Source of the DNA: Volvox africanus
Taxonomy: Eukaryota > Chlorophyta > Chlorophyceae > Chlamydomonadales > Volvocaceae
Length of the DNA: 64,000 bases
NCBI GenBank assembly: GCA_030268105.1
Contig: BSDZ01000017.1
Coordinates: 930,001-994,000, forward strand
Reading direction: 5' to 3'
A program made the position numbers and the translations under genes. Below the pieces are notes generated by a model. It saw nothing but the letters and a program-made list of their open reading frames with translations. It made no database searches and had not been told where the DNA came from. Shown in pieces: positions 12,520 to 23,800 of this stretch (position 1 is its first letter; the number at the start of each line of letters is the position of its first letter).

Positions 12520-14893
12520 CTATTCGCGATACGTGGGCAATGTCTTCCGGAAGGCCTCCTTCTCGTCCTCCGCCACCTGGGGCCCGTCGGGATTGGAGGG
12601 GAAGCTGGCCTTGTAGCGCCGCTGACTGCCACATCCTAAAGACTTGCGCGTGCTGATTCCTGTGATAGGGTTCGTGCCGTCCGCGTACTTGCAAAGGGCC
12701 TGCGTGTGTGTGTGTTTTTGAAGGGGGAGGGGTTGGGGAGAGGTACGACATGTGTATTTACGTGTGTTATTTCATCTCTTTCCACTAACATCAGGATGAG
12801 TAGACGATCCCATGCCATGCCATGCCCCCCATTCCCACAAACCACTCGACCCATCCTTCCCGCCCAAAGCTCCAGACCGCCTGCAGTCGCTCAGTTCCCC
12901 CTAACTGCTTCTCACAACGTTACCCAGTCCTGCGCCCCGGTTCTCACCATAACTTGCGTCTTGTCCAGCAGCGCGTTCGTAAAGTCCGCCCCCTCCACCA
13001 CCGCATCCTTCAGATCAGATCTGGTGAACACGGCCCTCTGCAGGACGGCGTTGCGCAGATTGGCTTCCACCATTGTGGCGCGATCCATGAGCACATCGGA
13101 CAGGTTGGCGTCCTGTCGAGTGCCAGACCGTTATTGGGGCCCGCAGAAGAGGCGTGTACGGGGAATGACCACCGTGAAATGTGCATGAGAATGTGCAGAA
13201 CCGCGATCAGACGAAGAAGAGAATCACCGCAATAGTGATGATGTGATGTGATGTGATGTGATGTGATGTGATGTGGGGTGGGGTGAGGTGAGGTGGGGTG
13301 AGGTGGGGTGGGGTGGGGTGATGTGAGGTGTGAGGTGAAAAGCGAGGGATATCATCTACCACCACCGTCACCATCACCTTCATCGCCACCACCCCGTCAA
13401 ACCGTAGGTTGGCCTGCGACACGAGTTTTGAACTAAAATCAAAAATCCCACAGAGGACAAAATCACACAAATACACACAAACATTTGCTTTATTTTTACT
13501 GGTTACCCGTTCGTACGCGAATCCACATGCATAAGTAAATATACATACACTGCAAGACATCTTCTCGTGGAAATCTCCCCAGATCTTCCCTATCCGCTTC
13601 TGTAAGCACGGTAATTGCCCGACTGCCGTACCTCGAAATTTGTGCGATACGTGACCGCCTTAATGAAATACGCCCCCTGCAGGTTGGCCCCTTTGAAGTT
13701 GGCGTTACGGCAGTCAGCGGAGGTGAAGTTTGATCGTCGCAGATCCTGAGGACGGGCAATGGATGAAGCACACTATGTGACCAGTGGCCAGTACGGCGTG
13801 GTACGGCGGGGAGAAGTTTGGACGCGAGCCCTCGGTCAGAGACACGAACGATTACCTCTTTGGCCCCTCATCCCCCTTGCAGAAGATTGCGATGGTGCAA
13901 GACATGATGACGTCATCACCTCTATCACCGAAGAACTATATGATGACGTCAACTATATGACGATATTGATACAGTCAGGGGCATGAGGGTATAGTAAGCA
14001 AGCAACCCTGGAAACTGTCTAAGGTTTTGGAGCAAGATGGATGTGAATGCGCAAACCAAAAGTAACCGATAAGGAGGAGATCGGCGATTGCACACAACAA
14101 GCGCGTCTAGACTTCCCCGCCGGCTCATCAAACAAACCGTTCAGTTCCCAACCTGTCTCAACGATAGTAGCCACCTAACCAGCCTGAAACGGTCATGTGG
14201 ACGTCTGACACCACATTACAAGTCGGTAGGCGATCCACAACGTCGTACCTGACCGCTGAAGTCCCGTCCTTGCACATCCGCTTCACCGTACTGCTGTGCA
14301 GAGCCAATGCCGAACTCGCCACCTTCGGCAGATAGATGGAACAAACAAAGGAGAGCGAGGCGAGATAATAGCGGTGAATGAGGGTTGGGATTGGTTGGGA
14401 CGGAGATATGTGAGCGTGGTGTTGCCGAAAGTAGACGGTGCCTTGTCATCTTTACATAAGAGGCCGACAGATAAGCCTTCCTCGATTACTTTACAAACGA
14501 CATAACCAACAGACATATGACGTGGAGCTGCTATAGTACCAGAGTGGGCTTCAGCGTGCAAGTCGCATTGCTGCCACGGCAAGGTGGTTTTCTGTGTCAG
14601 GCATGTCGAACCGGCATGGAAGGCATACCAGTAACACAAGTGGCGATGGCACCGATCAGTATTACTCCGTCACATGTAAACTATACCTCACCAGCTGCTG
14701 CCTCATAGACGTTCAGATCGGCCAGCGCAGGACCAGCAAGTGCTAGCGTGGCCGTCGCGACGAACGCAGCCGCAGCAGTACGCAGCTGCGGTGAGACAAC
14801 CGTGCATTCCACCCGCACAGTGCGAGAGCGACCAGTGGTTGCACGGCTGCAAGCTGAGCGGCAACGGATTGTCGAGGAGGCCAGCAGTACCAT
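12520..14893 (-). CDS. Thylakoid-lumen pentapeptide-repeat protein (TL17-like)
   Basis: Six exons (high to low): 14687-14893, 14249-14314, 13632-13745, 13393-13413, 12954-13112, 12520-12699 (TAG), giving 248 aa in frame throughout. Residues 1-58 look like a bipartite plastid transit peptide: Ser/Arg-rich start, then a hydrophobic Ala-rich segment ending GPALA before Asp59, a typical lumenal cleavage site. The mature part is built of A(D/N)LXX pentapeptides (for example ADCRNANFKGANLQGAYF, VEANLRNAVLQRAVF, VEGADFTNALLDKTQ), which stack into a right-handed quadrilateral beta-helix. The end carries the CKYADGTNPITGISTRKSLG element typical of plant lumenal 17.4-kDa proteins. The molecular role of this family is not well defined. 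Exon 4 is only 21 nt (ANLRFDG). The acceptor of exon 2 (GCGAG) is weak but forced by phase. Confidence 0.82.
13236..13332. repeat. (ATGTG/GGGTG)n tandem repeat in an intron
   Basis: Pentamer array ATGTG grading into GGGTG/AGGTG units, within the intron between exons 4 and 5 of the lumenal pentapeptide gene. Confidence 0.85.
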
Positions 14894-16158
14894 TTCTTTG
14901 TGTGGCTGAGACCGTTACGAAGTAAGCTGGCTATCCGAACCTCATCAACACTGAGGTTAATCAACAGATGCTAAACTACACCTCACAACATATTTTTCCT
15001 AAATAGCCAGTTCCTGAAGTCCACTCAGTAGCCTGATATGATCCTTCGGAGCGCTTTGGACGAGCCACAGGATGCCAGTCAACTGCCGTAAGCGAACAAT
15101 TTAAAAATATATTAGCCACTCCTAAGATGTTAAAAATCGTTCGGCTTCCTTCTTAAAGGTGTAATGAAAACGTATCATAATGCTGATTCAGTTAAATCGT
15201 GATGGCCGTTTATCTAGAGCTGCGCGACCAACGCCTGAGCGCCATGTTGTTTTGCGAGGCGAATTCATGGCTGTAGAAATAACTTGACAGTTTACATACG
15301 GTTGTCGGTACGTAGGTGCCTAGGAATGCTACCCCCGACTCCATGCCTATCCTACGCCGTCGAGCCACAAAAGGGTGAGGCGCTTTTCCGCGAGGTAAAA
15401 TGAACCTCGCAGAACAGTGCAGGCCTTGAAATCCTGCATCTGCTCCCGACATGATGGCAGAACCTCAAAATACCAGCATGGGCTCGCGGACACAGTGACA
15501 GTGGCGCCGTATCGAAATGGCAAAACGTTTCAGCCACATCCTTGATGAGCCCCTTGCCGTGACCGACACCAACCGCATCCTCCGCGCCCTCCCAACCCGA
15601 AAACGTTACGCCCGCAGCCATAAACGCCCTCTTTGACTGGACCCGTTGGGTCTTTGCTAACCCCTTTCCTTCAACAAAAAGCAACCCTCTGCACACACAG
15701 GCAAGCAGCGGGTCGTTGTCATCCCACTCATCAAAGGTTTCCCCACGCCCCGTGTCATCGTGCACCCCTCACCACTCACCCACCCAGCCTTTACCCCCCG
15801 TAAGTTTGTCTTACAGTCACTGTAGTCTCCGCAGGCTCTTGATACATTACCTTCCTGACCCCGATTGACTGACTTCCTGAAGGCGCATTTGCAAAACCCA
15901 AGCTATCCTGCCTCGCCCTTGGGCCCCCTCCCGACATGCGCCCTGCTGTCTTTCCTCCCTCCTCCTCCACGTCGTGTGTGTTTTCGTGCTTGCCGAGTTA
16001 TTTCCAAGGGGTCTTTCCTTTAGGACGTTACAATTACCACAACCTCCGCAGCTGCTTTAAGAGAGCCATATATAGTTACTTCCGCTGTATTACCGCGCTT
16101 GGTTGAATTTCTTTACTTCATGTTTATGGTAAAACCGATGAAATGGGTAGAACTGATA
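14894..16158. other. Stretch with no supported gene
   Basis: A minus-strand open frame of 137 codons at 15352-15765 is the longest frame; its first ~95 residues have ordinary amino-acid balance, but I recognise no family and find no splice partners, so it is not called. The region just upstream of 14893 should hold the promoter of the pentapeptide gene. Confidence 0.4.
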
Positions 16159-16362
16159 TTAGTTGTGCGGGCGAACTTCCACATCAGTTAGGTGATGGCT
16201 GATCAGTTCTGGTAAGACCTTGGCCGGTGCAGTTACTACATCAGCTCCACAAAACGCTACTTGTTCTACATATTGAAGGGTACGAATTGAGGCATCAAGG
16301 CTTCCCGTTTTAATGCCAAAATTATCATGCATTCGGAGCACCAGGCACCGGGCAGATATCAC
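16159..16362 (-). pseudogene. Transaldolase-like C-terminal fragment
   Basis: About 55 residues resemble the end of the small bacterial-type transaldolase/fructose-6-phosphate aldolase family: the core ASIRTLQYVEQVAFCGADVV followed by TAPAKVLPELISHHLTD matches the family pattern ASIR....V......GAD..T.P.KVL..L..H.LTD. The catalytic Lys and the N-terminal barrel strands are not found in the ~450 bases upstream or elsewhere nearby, and the frame stops soon after HLTD. Codon use is AT-richer (GTA, TTA, GAA) than in the surrounding genes. It is either a decayed remnant, an exon of a gene whose other exons I cannot find, or a transferred fragment. Confidence 0.5.
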
Positions 16363-16514
16363 ATTGTGTCAACATCCTTTAGGACCATTCGAACCTCCAT
16401 CCGGGCCTATTCCTAATCGTGATGCAATGCATCATAAGCCAGATTAGGCAAGACCGTAATAGCTCCACCAATCCGGTCCGGTCCGCATGTTGGAGATAAC
16501 TTCACACACTTGTT

Positions 16515-16550
16515 TCCACCACCACCACCACCACCACCACCACCACCATT
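16515..16550. repeat. (CCA)n microsatellite
   Basis: About twelve CAC/CCA triplets, in the space between the transaldolase-like fragment and the uS3-like gene. Confidence 0.85.
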
Positions 16551-16801
16551 ATCACCGTCATCATCTGAACCAGTCATTATCTACACCCCCTCGCCACCAT
16601 ATAGCGCTTTCATCCTGTATAACAAGCAAACACAAGCAGGGTAGCGTGCCCCACGCGCTCGTCCGGAGTCCATCCCCACATCCCCTACAGCTCACGCCCC
16701 GAGCCGGACCCCGGGCACGAAAGAGCCGACTATTGGTCTTGGGTATAAACGATGGGGACGTGCTGCTAATAAATACCACAGTGTCGCTGGGACATGTGTT
16801 A

Positions 16802-17305
16802 TCATTGGGAGGGGCCCACGCCGCTGATAGCAGCTCCCCTAAATGCAGGCGCGCCGGAAGGGGAGGCAGAGGAGGGGGTAGATGGGGATGTGCGGGCCGG
16901 CCGCTCCGCTTGGAACAGCCCATACTTAGCCTGGGGGCTGCCATCCTTCGGGGCTTGGTATGCGAATACTGAGACGATGGATTTATAGGGCATGTGCTGC
17001 GAGAAGACACGGGCGGGGCGGAAATTGGGGAAGTCGCGTGAGTCCTGTTGGCGTGGCTGCGGCTTTTTGGGGTATCGTGGTCGGGATGGATCGGCAGCCT
17101 GGGCCGCAAGCGTGGCGGGGTCCTCCTTGTTGGTGCGTGGCGCGGAGCGAGAAGCGCGCTGCACAAAGCTCCATGCATTCTTGGTGAGCAGCCAATCTCG
17201 CTGGAGCATCTTGGCGTAATGCTCGGGCCCGGTGAACCACGCGGAGTCAAACCCGCGACTGACGCGCAGACGGTTTGCAATTGCAGGTATGATGTGCTTT
17301 CCCAT
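16802..17305 (-). CDS. Putative mitochondrial ribosomal protein uS3-like, N-terminal domain
   Basis: A single open frame of 167 codons starting MGKHIIPAIANRLRVSRGFD. The first ~42 residues follow the start of small-subunit protein uS3, whose family pattern is MG.K..P...RL......S.WF.....YA..L..D; here SAWFTGPEHYAKMLQRDWLL sits in the right place. The rest (Ser/Pro/Arg-rich, then VFSQHMPYKSIVSVFAYQAP) is not clearly uS3 and the KH domain is not visible, so it may be one piece of a split or shortened mitochondrial uS3. The start faces away from the eEF2-kinase gene at 17876, leaving ~570 bases that may serve as a shared promoter region. Family assignment rests on the N-terminus only. Confidence 0.5.
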   Translation of the reverse strand: MGKHIIPAIANRLRVSRGFDSAWFTGPEHYAKMLQRDWLLTKNAWSFVQRASRSAPRTNKEDPATLAAQAADPSRPRYPKKPQPRQQDSRDFPNFRPARVFSQHMPYKSIVSVFAYQAPKDGSPQAKYGLFQAERPARTSPSTPSSASPSGAPAFRGAAISGVGPSQ

Positions 17306-17875
17306 GTCGAACTCGCTTGCAGGTCGAAAAGCGTTCGCAGCAATAAATAGTAATGTGATGTCCGACGGGTGGAAAGGAAGGATGATGATTCACGACGAGG
17401 GACCACGAGATGATAAATTATTACGGTAAAAATATCATCACCAAAAGACAATTTTCCTTATTTTGTGCTTGCCTAAGGTGGGTAAGAACGATGCCGGAAA
17501 ATCTCAGCCTATAACTTTCAGTCTCAATAACTAATCCAATTGAAGGAAACCATTTCACAAGAACACAAAGCAATTTACACATTATGGTAAGGGGGGGGGT
17601 TGCCAAACCTTTTTTTCCCGTACATGTGCGGAAATTCCCGGTCGGGGACACTCAAAGCGCCATAACCCATTCCCCAAGCTGCTGTGGGTGCATGATTGCA
17701 CATGAGGAATAGGTACCCTGATCGCTCGATAGCACAGGGTACATCTTGAGGGGTCGTAACGGCATTGCCAATTGTACTTGCTGACAGCGCAAGCACACGT
17801 AAACGTCTCGATACTAAGGCAATTCTTGCTATTATATGTTCATAGTAAGTACCAATCGATTCAAATTATTTAGCC

Positions 17876-20800
17876 ATGGCACCTGTGGGACTTGCGGATG
17901 CCCCATCGAGCCTGGCGGAACTGGAGGCGCAACTTGGGGGCTTATATATCCAAATCGCGCAACAATATGGTCTGCCTGCTGCCATGCAGGTAACATATCT
18001 TCTGTTAAATAACCTAGATCATGCTTCTGCATATCTGAGTCATGCTAGCGTCAGCAAACTTGCAACCAGCGCACCGTACTAGACGCAAACCCCAGGGACT
18101 GCTACTGCTGCAGCCCAGGACATCCTCTCCACCCTCCTTCCCCGCTTTCCCCGGTGTACCATCTCATCAAAAATCCTTCCCCCAAAACACTTCTCAGTCC
18201 AAACCAGTTCCCGAAACGTACATCTCATTAGACAACGACGTTGACACAATGCATGCTCTTTCACGGTCGCGCGTGGCACCGTAACAACCCCACCCCGACA
18301 AACAGTCTACACCGTATCATCAAATCCTCTCTGGCTAATAGTATCTACTACTCGCCACTGCCCACTTCTCAGATTGCGAAACAGATGAGACCGCTGAATT
18401 CAGGACAGCCATTTTTGTGCGCTCCTTCTGGAATTAACGTTCTAGAAACCCGTAATTTACATTTCTCATCCGTTCCGTTCTTAATAATATTGCCATTTCC
18501 CTCAGGCCCTCGGTCGTTTGATGTTGTCTACTTCGGTATTGTCGGGGCCAATAGCACCCGTGCAGCATCCCGCCTCGGCTGCCCTTGAAACCGGACCTGG
18601 CGTCCAAGTCCATCTCGTCACATCAGCGGCGGCGGCGGCACTGCCCCCAGCCGCAGCTTCCTCCCCGCCGCCGACACTGACACCTTCGTTAAGGAAGATT
18701 GAATCTCCGTTCGGTGCAGTAATGCCTAGCCGTATTTCCGCTGGCTCCAGTGACGGTACAGCTGCCGATGCCGGCGACGCCGCTATCTCACCGACACGGC
18801 CGACGCCAACCCGGCCGGCGCCGGTGCAAGCCGTCCCTCAACCAGACGGCGGCGATGACAGCACCGCCGACGACACAAGCCGCCGTACTCCATCCCGGCC
18901 CATCGCCATCCCGCCGCCAGTAATCCCTCCCCAAGCCGCGCTGCTTCATTCTCGGACGTTGGAGAGCATCCGGACAGTGCCCAGCGCCACCCTCTCGCAG
19001 ATGCCCAGCGGCATCCTTTCGTTGGTGAGTCCCTCCGTTGCCGGGGGAGGCAGTGCCGCAGACAACGAGGGCCCTATGAGCAGCTGCGATCTGGACGCCG
19101 CCAACACCGCTGCAGCCGCCGGCCGCCGCAGCAGCGGCGGTGCTGGTGTCGGTGTCGGTGTCGGCGACGCTGCCGCCAGCGTGGCGGATGCGCCGCGGGC
19201 GGCGAAAACGGTGCTGGCGGTTGCCGTCGGACGCGATGATGCCCTGGGTGAGAGCGGCGAGGCGGCGGGATCGCCGAGAAGTACGGGCAGTGTCACCACC
19301 AAGAGGTAACGCGATCGTGACGTAGCGGAGATACGTCCTAAGGATTATTTCATCTATTGCCCTAATGCCGTACTGGAGTCAGCTTTCCTGTACGGTGCAC
19401 GCACTCAAAAGCTGTGATCCGGGGCGTGAACGTCTGCCTGGGTTTCTGTTTAGGGGTTTAGGGCTTTGGGGCAAGGGCGTTAGAATGGATAGACCATGGA
19501 CCAACTGTCGCAACCATCCTAACTCCCAACTGCCGCAGCGGCACGCCCCGCAGCTGCTCTCTGTGGCACCGCGCCATCAACTTGACCAAGACCGTGGCAG
19601 ACCCGTGGGCCAGTCGGAACCTCCATGCGCTGCACATGGAGCGGGCTGTTCGACAGCGGTACAATGCGCTGACCGGGCATTGGGTCACCGACGAAGGTAC
19701 CGTACAGATAACACGATACGGATATCGTACGGGTGTCTTACTCATTTGACTTTGGCTTTTCTGACGTTTAACCCCGACGACCTTCTCTGTTTCCCTCGTC
19801 GAGTCTCTGGTGCCACTTCTTATCGCACTGCTGCCGTACATATATGTCCACGCCCCAATGGTCCCCCACCCCATCCCCGTGCTTCCCCTCCCTCCCTCCC
19901 TCCCCCCCTCCCTCCCTCCCTCCCCCCCTCCCTCCCTCCCTCCCCCCCTCCCTACCCCCTCCCTCCACATCTGATCAGTGTTGGTCAAGATGGAGTCAAA
20001 GCCGTTTGCCGCCGGGGCCATGAGGGAGTGCTACGCGGCGAAGAAGCTTAGCACCTTCACACACAACGTCGACTGGCATAAGGCCCAAAACATGGTGGGA
20101 CGATTACATCAATTTGTGATATACTAAATGAAAATATACGCGTTCGTACTGACGTCCGGTAAGGGTGTCGCACATACACACACACATATATATATAACGT
20201 AATGCAGGCCAAGGGAAGTCAGGGGGTCAGGGAGGGAGCGGAATATATTGCGATTTGATTGCCGTACTAAGGATTTACTGCTGTACATTTACACGCATGT
20301 GTATATGTGCCTATGTGTGCGTATGTGTTATTTGTATTCCTTCGCTCCGATCGGCCTCCAGGTAGCCAAGCGCTATAAGAAGGAAGGTGTACGGAAGGCC
20401 GTGTACTACAACGATGTGCTCGTACAGATGGACGCCAAGATGCTGGGCGAGATGTACAACAAGACTGACCCTCCGAAGCAGGTCAGTGCGCTTTCGTACA
20501 TAAAGAGAGATGACAGCACATCGTGGATTCTAGGGCCCCCGGGTCTCTGTTTTCATCGACCTTACCCCACCCACTCAACGTCAGCTGGTGCTCTGGTCTG
20601 AGCTCAGGTCGGGGATTGTGTGATGTAGGTAAATGTAGCATATTTACATGCAAATGTGGGTTATATATCGTTATGTGCATATATCCTGCTTATTCTGTGC
20701 CAAACGCAGTGGGCAACTCCTCTCACCCTCTCAATCCTGCCCCCGCCCCCGCCCCCGCCCCTGCCCCCGCCCCCCCCTTTTGCCCCCGCTACCAGGTGGA

Positions 20801-23800
20801 TGTGATGCAGTGCGCCATTCTGCAGTTCCCTGGCCGTCCTGACTCCCCCGTGTATGCCGTAGAGCAGCTCATTGAGGGGGATTACGTAAAGTACAACAGC
20901 AACAGCGGATTCGTCAAGGTACGGCACCGGGTGTGGTGTCATGTGTGGGGTGGTGATGGTGATGGTGGTTTCGGAGTTGGGAAGGGCTTTCCGTAATGCC
21001 CAAGGTATTCAACCTACGGCAGCCTGAATGCTTAGATTCGTATTGCCGTACGCCGTCTGCTCCTCTCTCCCCCCCTACCCCTTCCCTCCCCTGCCCGCTC
21101 CCTCCGCCAGGGAGATGAGCTGCTGAGGAACACCCCCCAGGCATTCAGCCACTTTACCTGGGTACTCACCAAGGGTCTCAAAATCTGTGTAGATATCCAG
21201 GTATGTACGAATGTACGGAGCTGTTGCAAGATGTACCTGCCCGGGACGCTATGTTTGTTTGTTTGTGTCTCTGTTTTCCAGGATGAATCGCGATTTGATA
21301 AATCTTGGAATCAAAGCCCAAGTGACCGCCGAAACGGCGAGCAGCAACCGCTTTGAGAAGCTGCGGTGACCAGATGCGTATTGTCAATAGCCCTCCCCGG
21401 GGTCTGTGCGTGTATGTGTGTATGTGTTTATTTGTGTTAATATCCGCTCGCGGTCTATCTGCACACAGGTAGTGTTCATCTTTATTAAATAACTCATCTC
21501 TCCAAATTTTGCCAAAACCAAATGATCACTGGCTTCCCCCCTCTTCCCCCCCTTCCTCTCACACCTCTCTGCCACCACCCTCTTCCCCTCCCCCTCCCCA
21601 CCATTCGCTCCAGGGAGTTGGCGACCTGTACACCGACCCCCAGCTGCACACTCTGGACGGCGAGGGGTACGGCGAGGGCAACCTGGGGTTGCGGGGGATG
21701 GGGCTCTTCTTCCGCTCCCACGAGTGCAATGCGCTGTGCTGCAGGATGGGCCTGAAGTCCTTCGATAGGTGCGTGAGGGGGAGGGGGGGAGTAGTGGGGG
21801 GGAGGGACACCGCTGCAGGGAGGGTTATGCTCCCTGCTCTCCCAACTCCCTACCCCCTTTCTTTTCGAAGGTGCGATGCGGACGTGCGCAGTCAGGGTTA
21901 CAGCTCCGACGCCTCCTCCGCCTCCGCCTCCGCGACTCGGCGGGGGGGAGAGAGGCCGGGGGCGACTGCGGCCAGGACATTGGCCCGTACCACTAGCTAT
22001 AAGGTAGGGGTGTGTACGGGTGCGTTTTTGTAAAATTTGTCTTGTATGTGTATGTGTGTATGTGAATGTGTGTATGTGAATGGTCGTATGGCCGGCGCGA
22101 AGAGGGTGCGGGTTCTGGGGAGGCCAGGGTTTCTCTCATGTACGGATGTCGGGGTTTGGGACCGCGTAAAGGCGGGGGAGGGGTCATGGAAGGAGGGCGA
22201 AGGGAGCCCAACCCCGGGTACGACGGGTACCTGCGGGCGTTTGTACGGACATATCTCTCTTCCACCGGTGCGGACAAAGCAGCTCTTCGCTTTCACCTCA
22301 CTCATCGCCCCATCAGTCGTACACCCGCCCGCACTTGACCTCTGATCTCTGTCCCCATCCTGTTACGTCATTGCTGCGCATGTCGTACCGGTACGGCCCC
22401 GGCAGGCTAAGATGGCGGAGCGGAAGCGGCGGGCGGCGCTGAATACTCTGGCGGCGAATTCGTGCGCAGAGGAGGTTCTGCTGGCGGCTCTTAAGGAGGT
22501 ACCGAGTGAGTGTGGGAGTCCAGGGAGGGGGAGGAGGGACCGATGATGAAGGAGTTCCTACTAAATTATCAACGAACCAACGAACTAACAAAAGGACGAA
22601 AAAGCTCAGATAGATCTAGCACGAGAAAGAAGGTTCAGTTGCGAATTTTTGAATCCACTTCTGGATTTTAAATAAGTGTGTAAATAGCAAGGGAAATGGG
22701 GAGGGGAGAACGGGAGAACTCATAGGCGGATGGTGTGATGGAAAACACAACAGGTCCAGGGAGGGGAATGGGGGGATGGGGGAAAGCGTAAAACAGAATG
22801 GACAACTGGGAACTCTCACAGCCGCTGAGCGCTGTTTTTTTAAGGGGACCAAGAGCTGTCAGTTAGTCAGTTATAAGTTCATCAGTTAGGTATGAACTGG
22901 AATATGCGGCTGGCATACGTTTGGGTGGTTTTCGTGGTGGGTGGGTGGGTGGGTGCAGGATCTAAGAACACATGCTTTGAAACCGTACGCTCCCTCGCTG
23001 CCGTAAACCACGGTACATTGTACGACCTTGTCTGAAACCTACTGCAGAGGAGAATCCGGAAGCGCTCGTACATCTGGAGATCGCCAAGCTGTACGGCGAG
23101 GTGGTGTTGCTGCCGGAGCTTAAGCCAAATGAGGATCCTGAGGTACTGCAGCTTTTTTACGGTTGTGTACGACGTATCTTATCCGGTAGTAGATACATGT
23201 CAAATAAATTCGTTTTCTATTTTTCAGTTGCCATTCTCTGTACCTAAATAACGCACACACACACATATATATATATAGGTGTGTGTATATGTAATAAAAC
23301 AAAATATAATATATATTGTATTGATAGTTTTATTATTATTACTTTTGGGTTTAAGGAAAGATCCTATATCTTTTTGGTCGACTGTACGGCAGTTTGAGGT
23401 CACCACTTGGGCCCCCTTTCCCTATTTTCTTTGTTGTGGCAACAGGGGCTGTAGTCGATGTTGTGAGATTAACTTCTTTCTGCGTTTCAGTCTTCCTTGC
23501 TCGTTATGTTTTAAGGGTTTAGGGTTAGGGTCACATGAGTGACGTTAAGTATAATGTACTTCTCATAGCATATGTTAGATAACAGAAACCACCAACCACC
23601 ACCAAACTCCAACCGCCTGCAGGATGCCCTACACGGCGGTTTGTTCCACCTCAACACGGCAGCCCAAGGGGGGTCATTGTTAGGCCTTATGATTTTGGCT
23701 CGAGCGCATTGCGGTATAGAGGCCAGCAGCCCGCAGTTCGCACAGCTGGTGAAGGTGGGTCTCGTGTGTGTGTATTGACGCACATAAGCATGTGTGGCGT

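Noticed and set aside
13236..13332. Repeat array considered as CRISPR-like
   Set aside because: Pentamer microsatellite without spacers, inside a eukaryotic intron.
15352..15765. 137-codon minus-strand open frame
   Set aside because: No family recognised, no matching splice partners, and the second half looks random; left uncalled.
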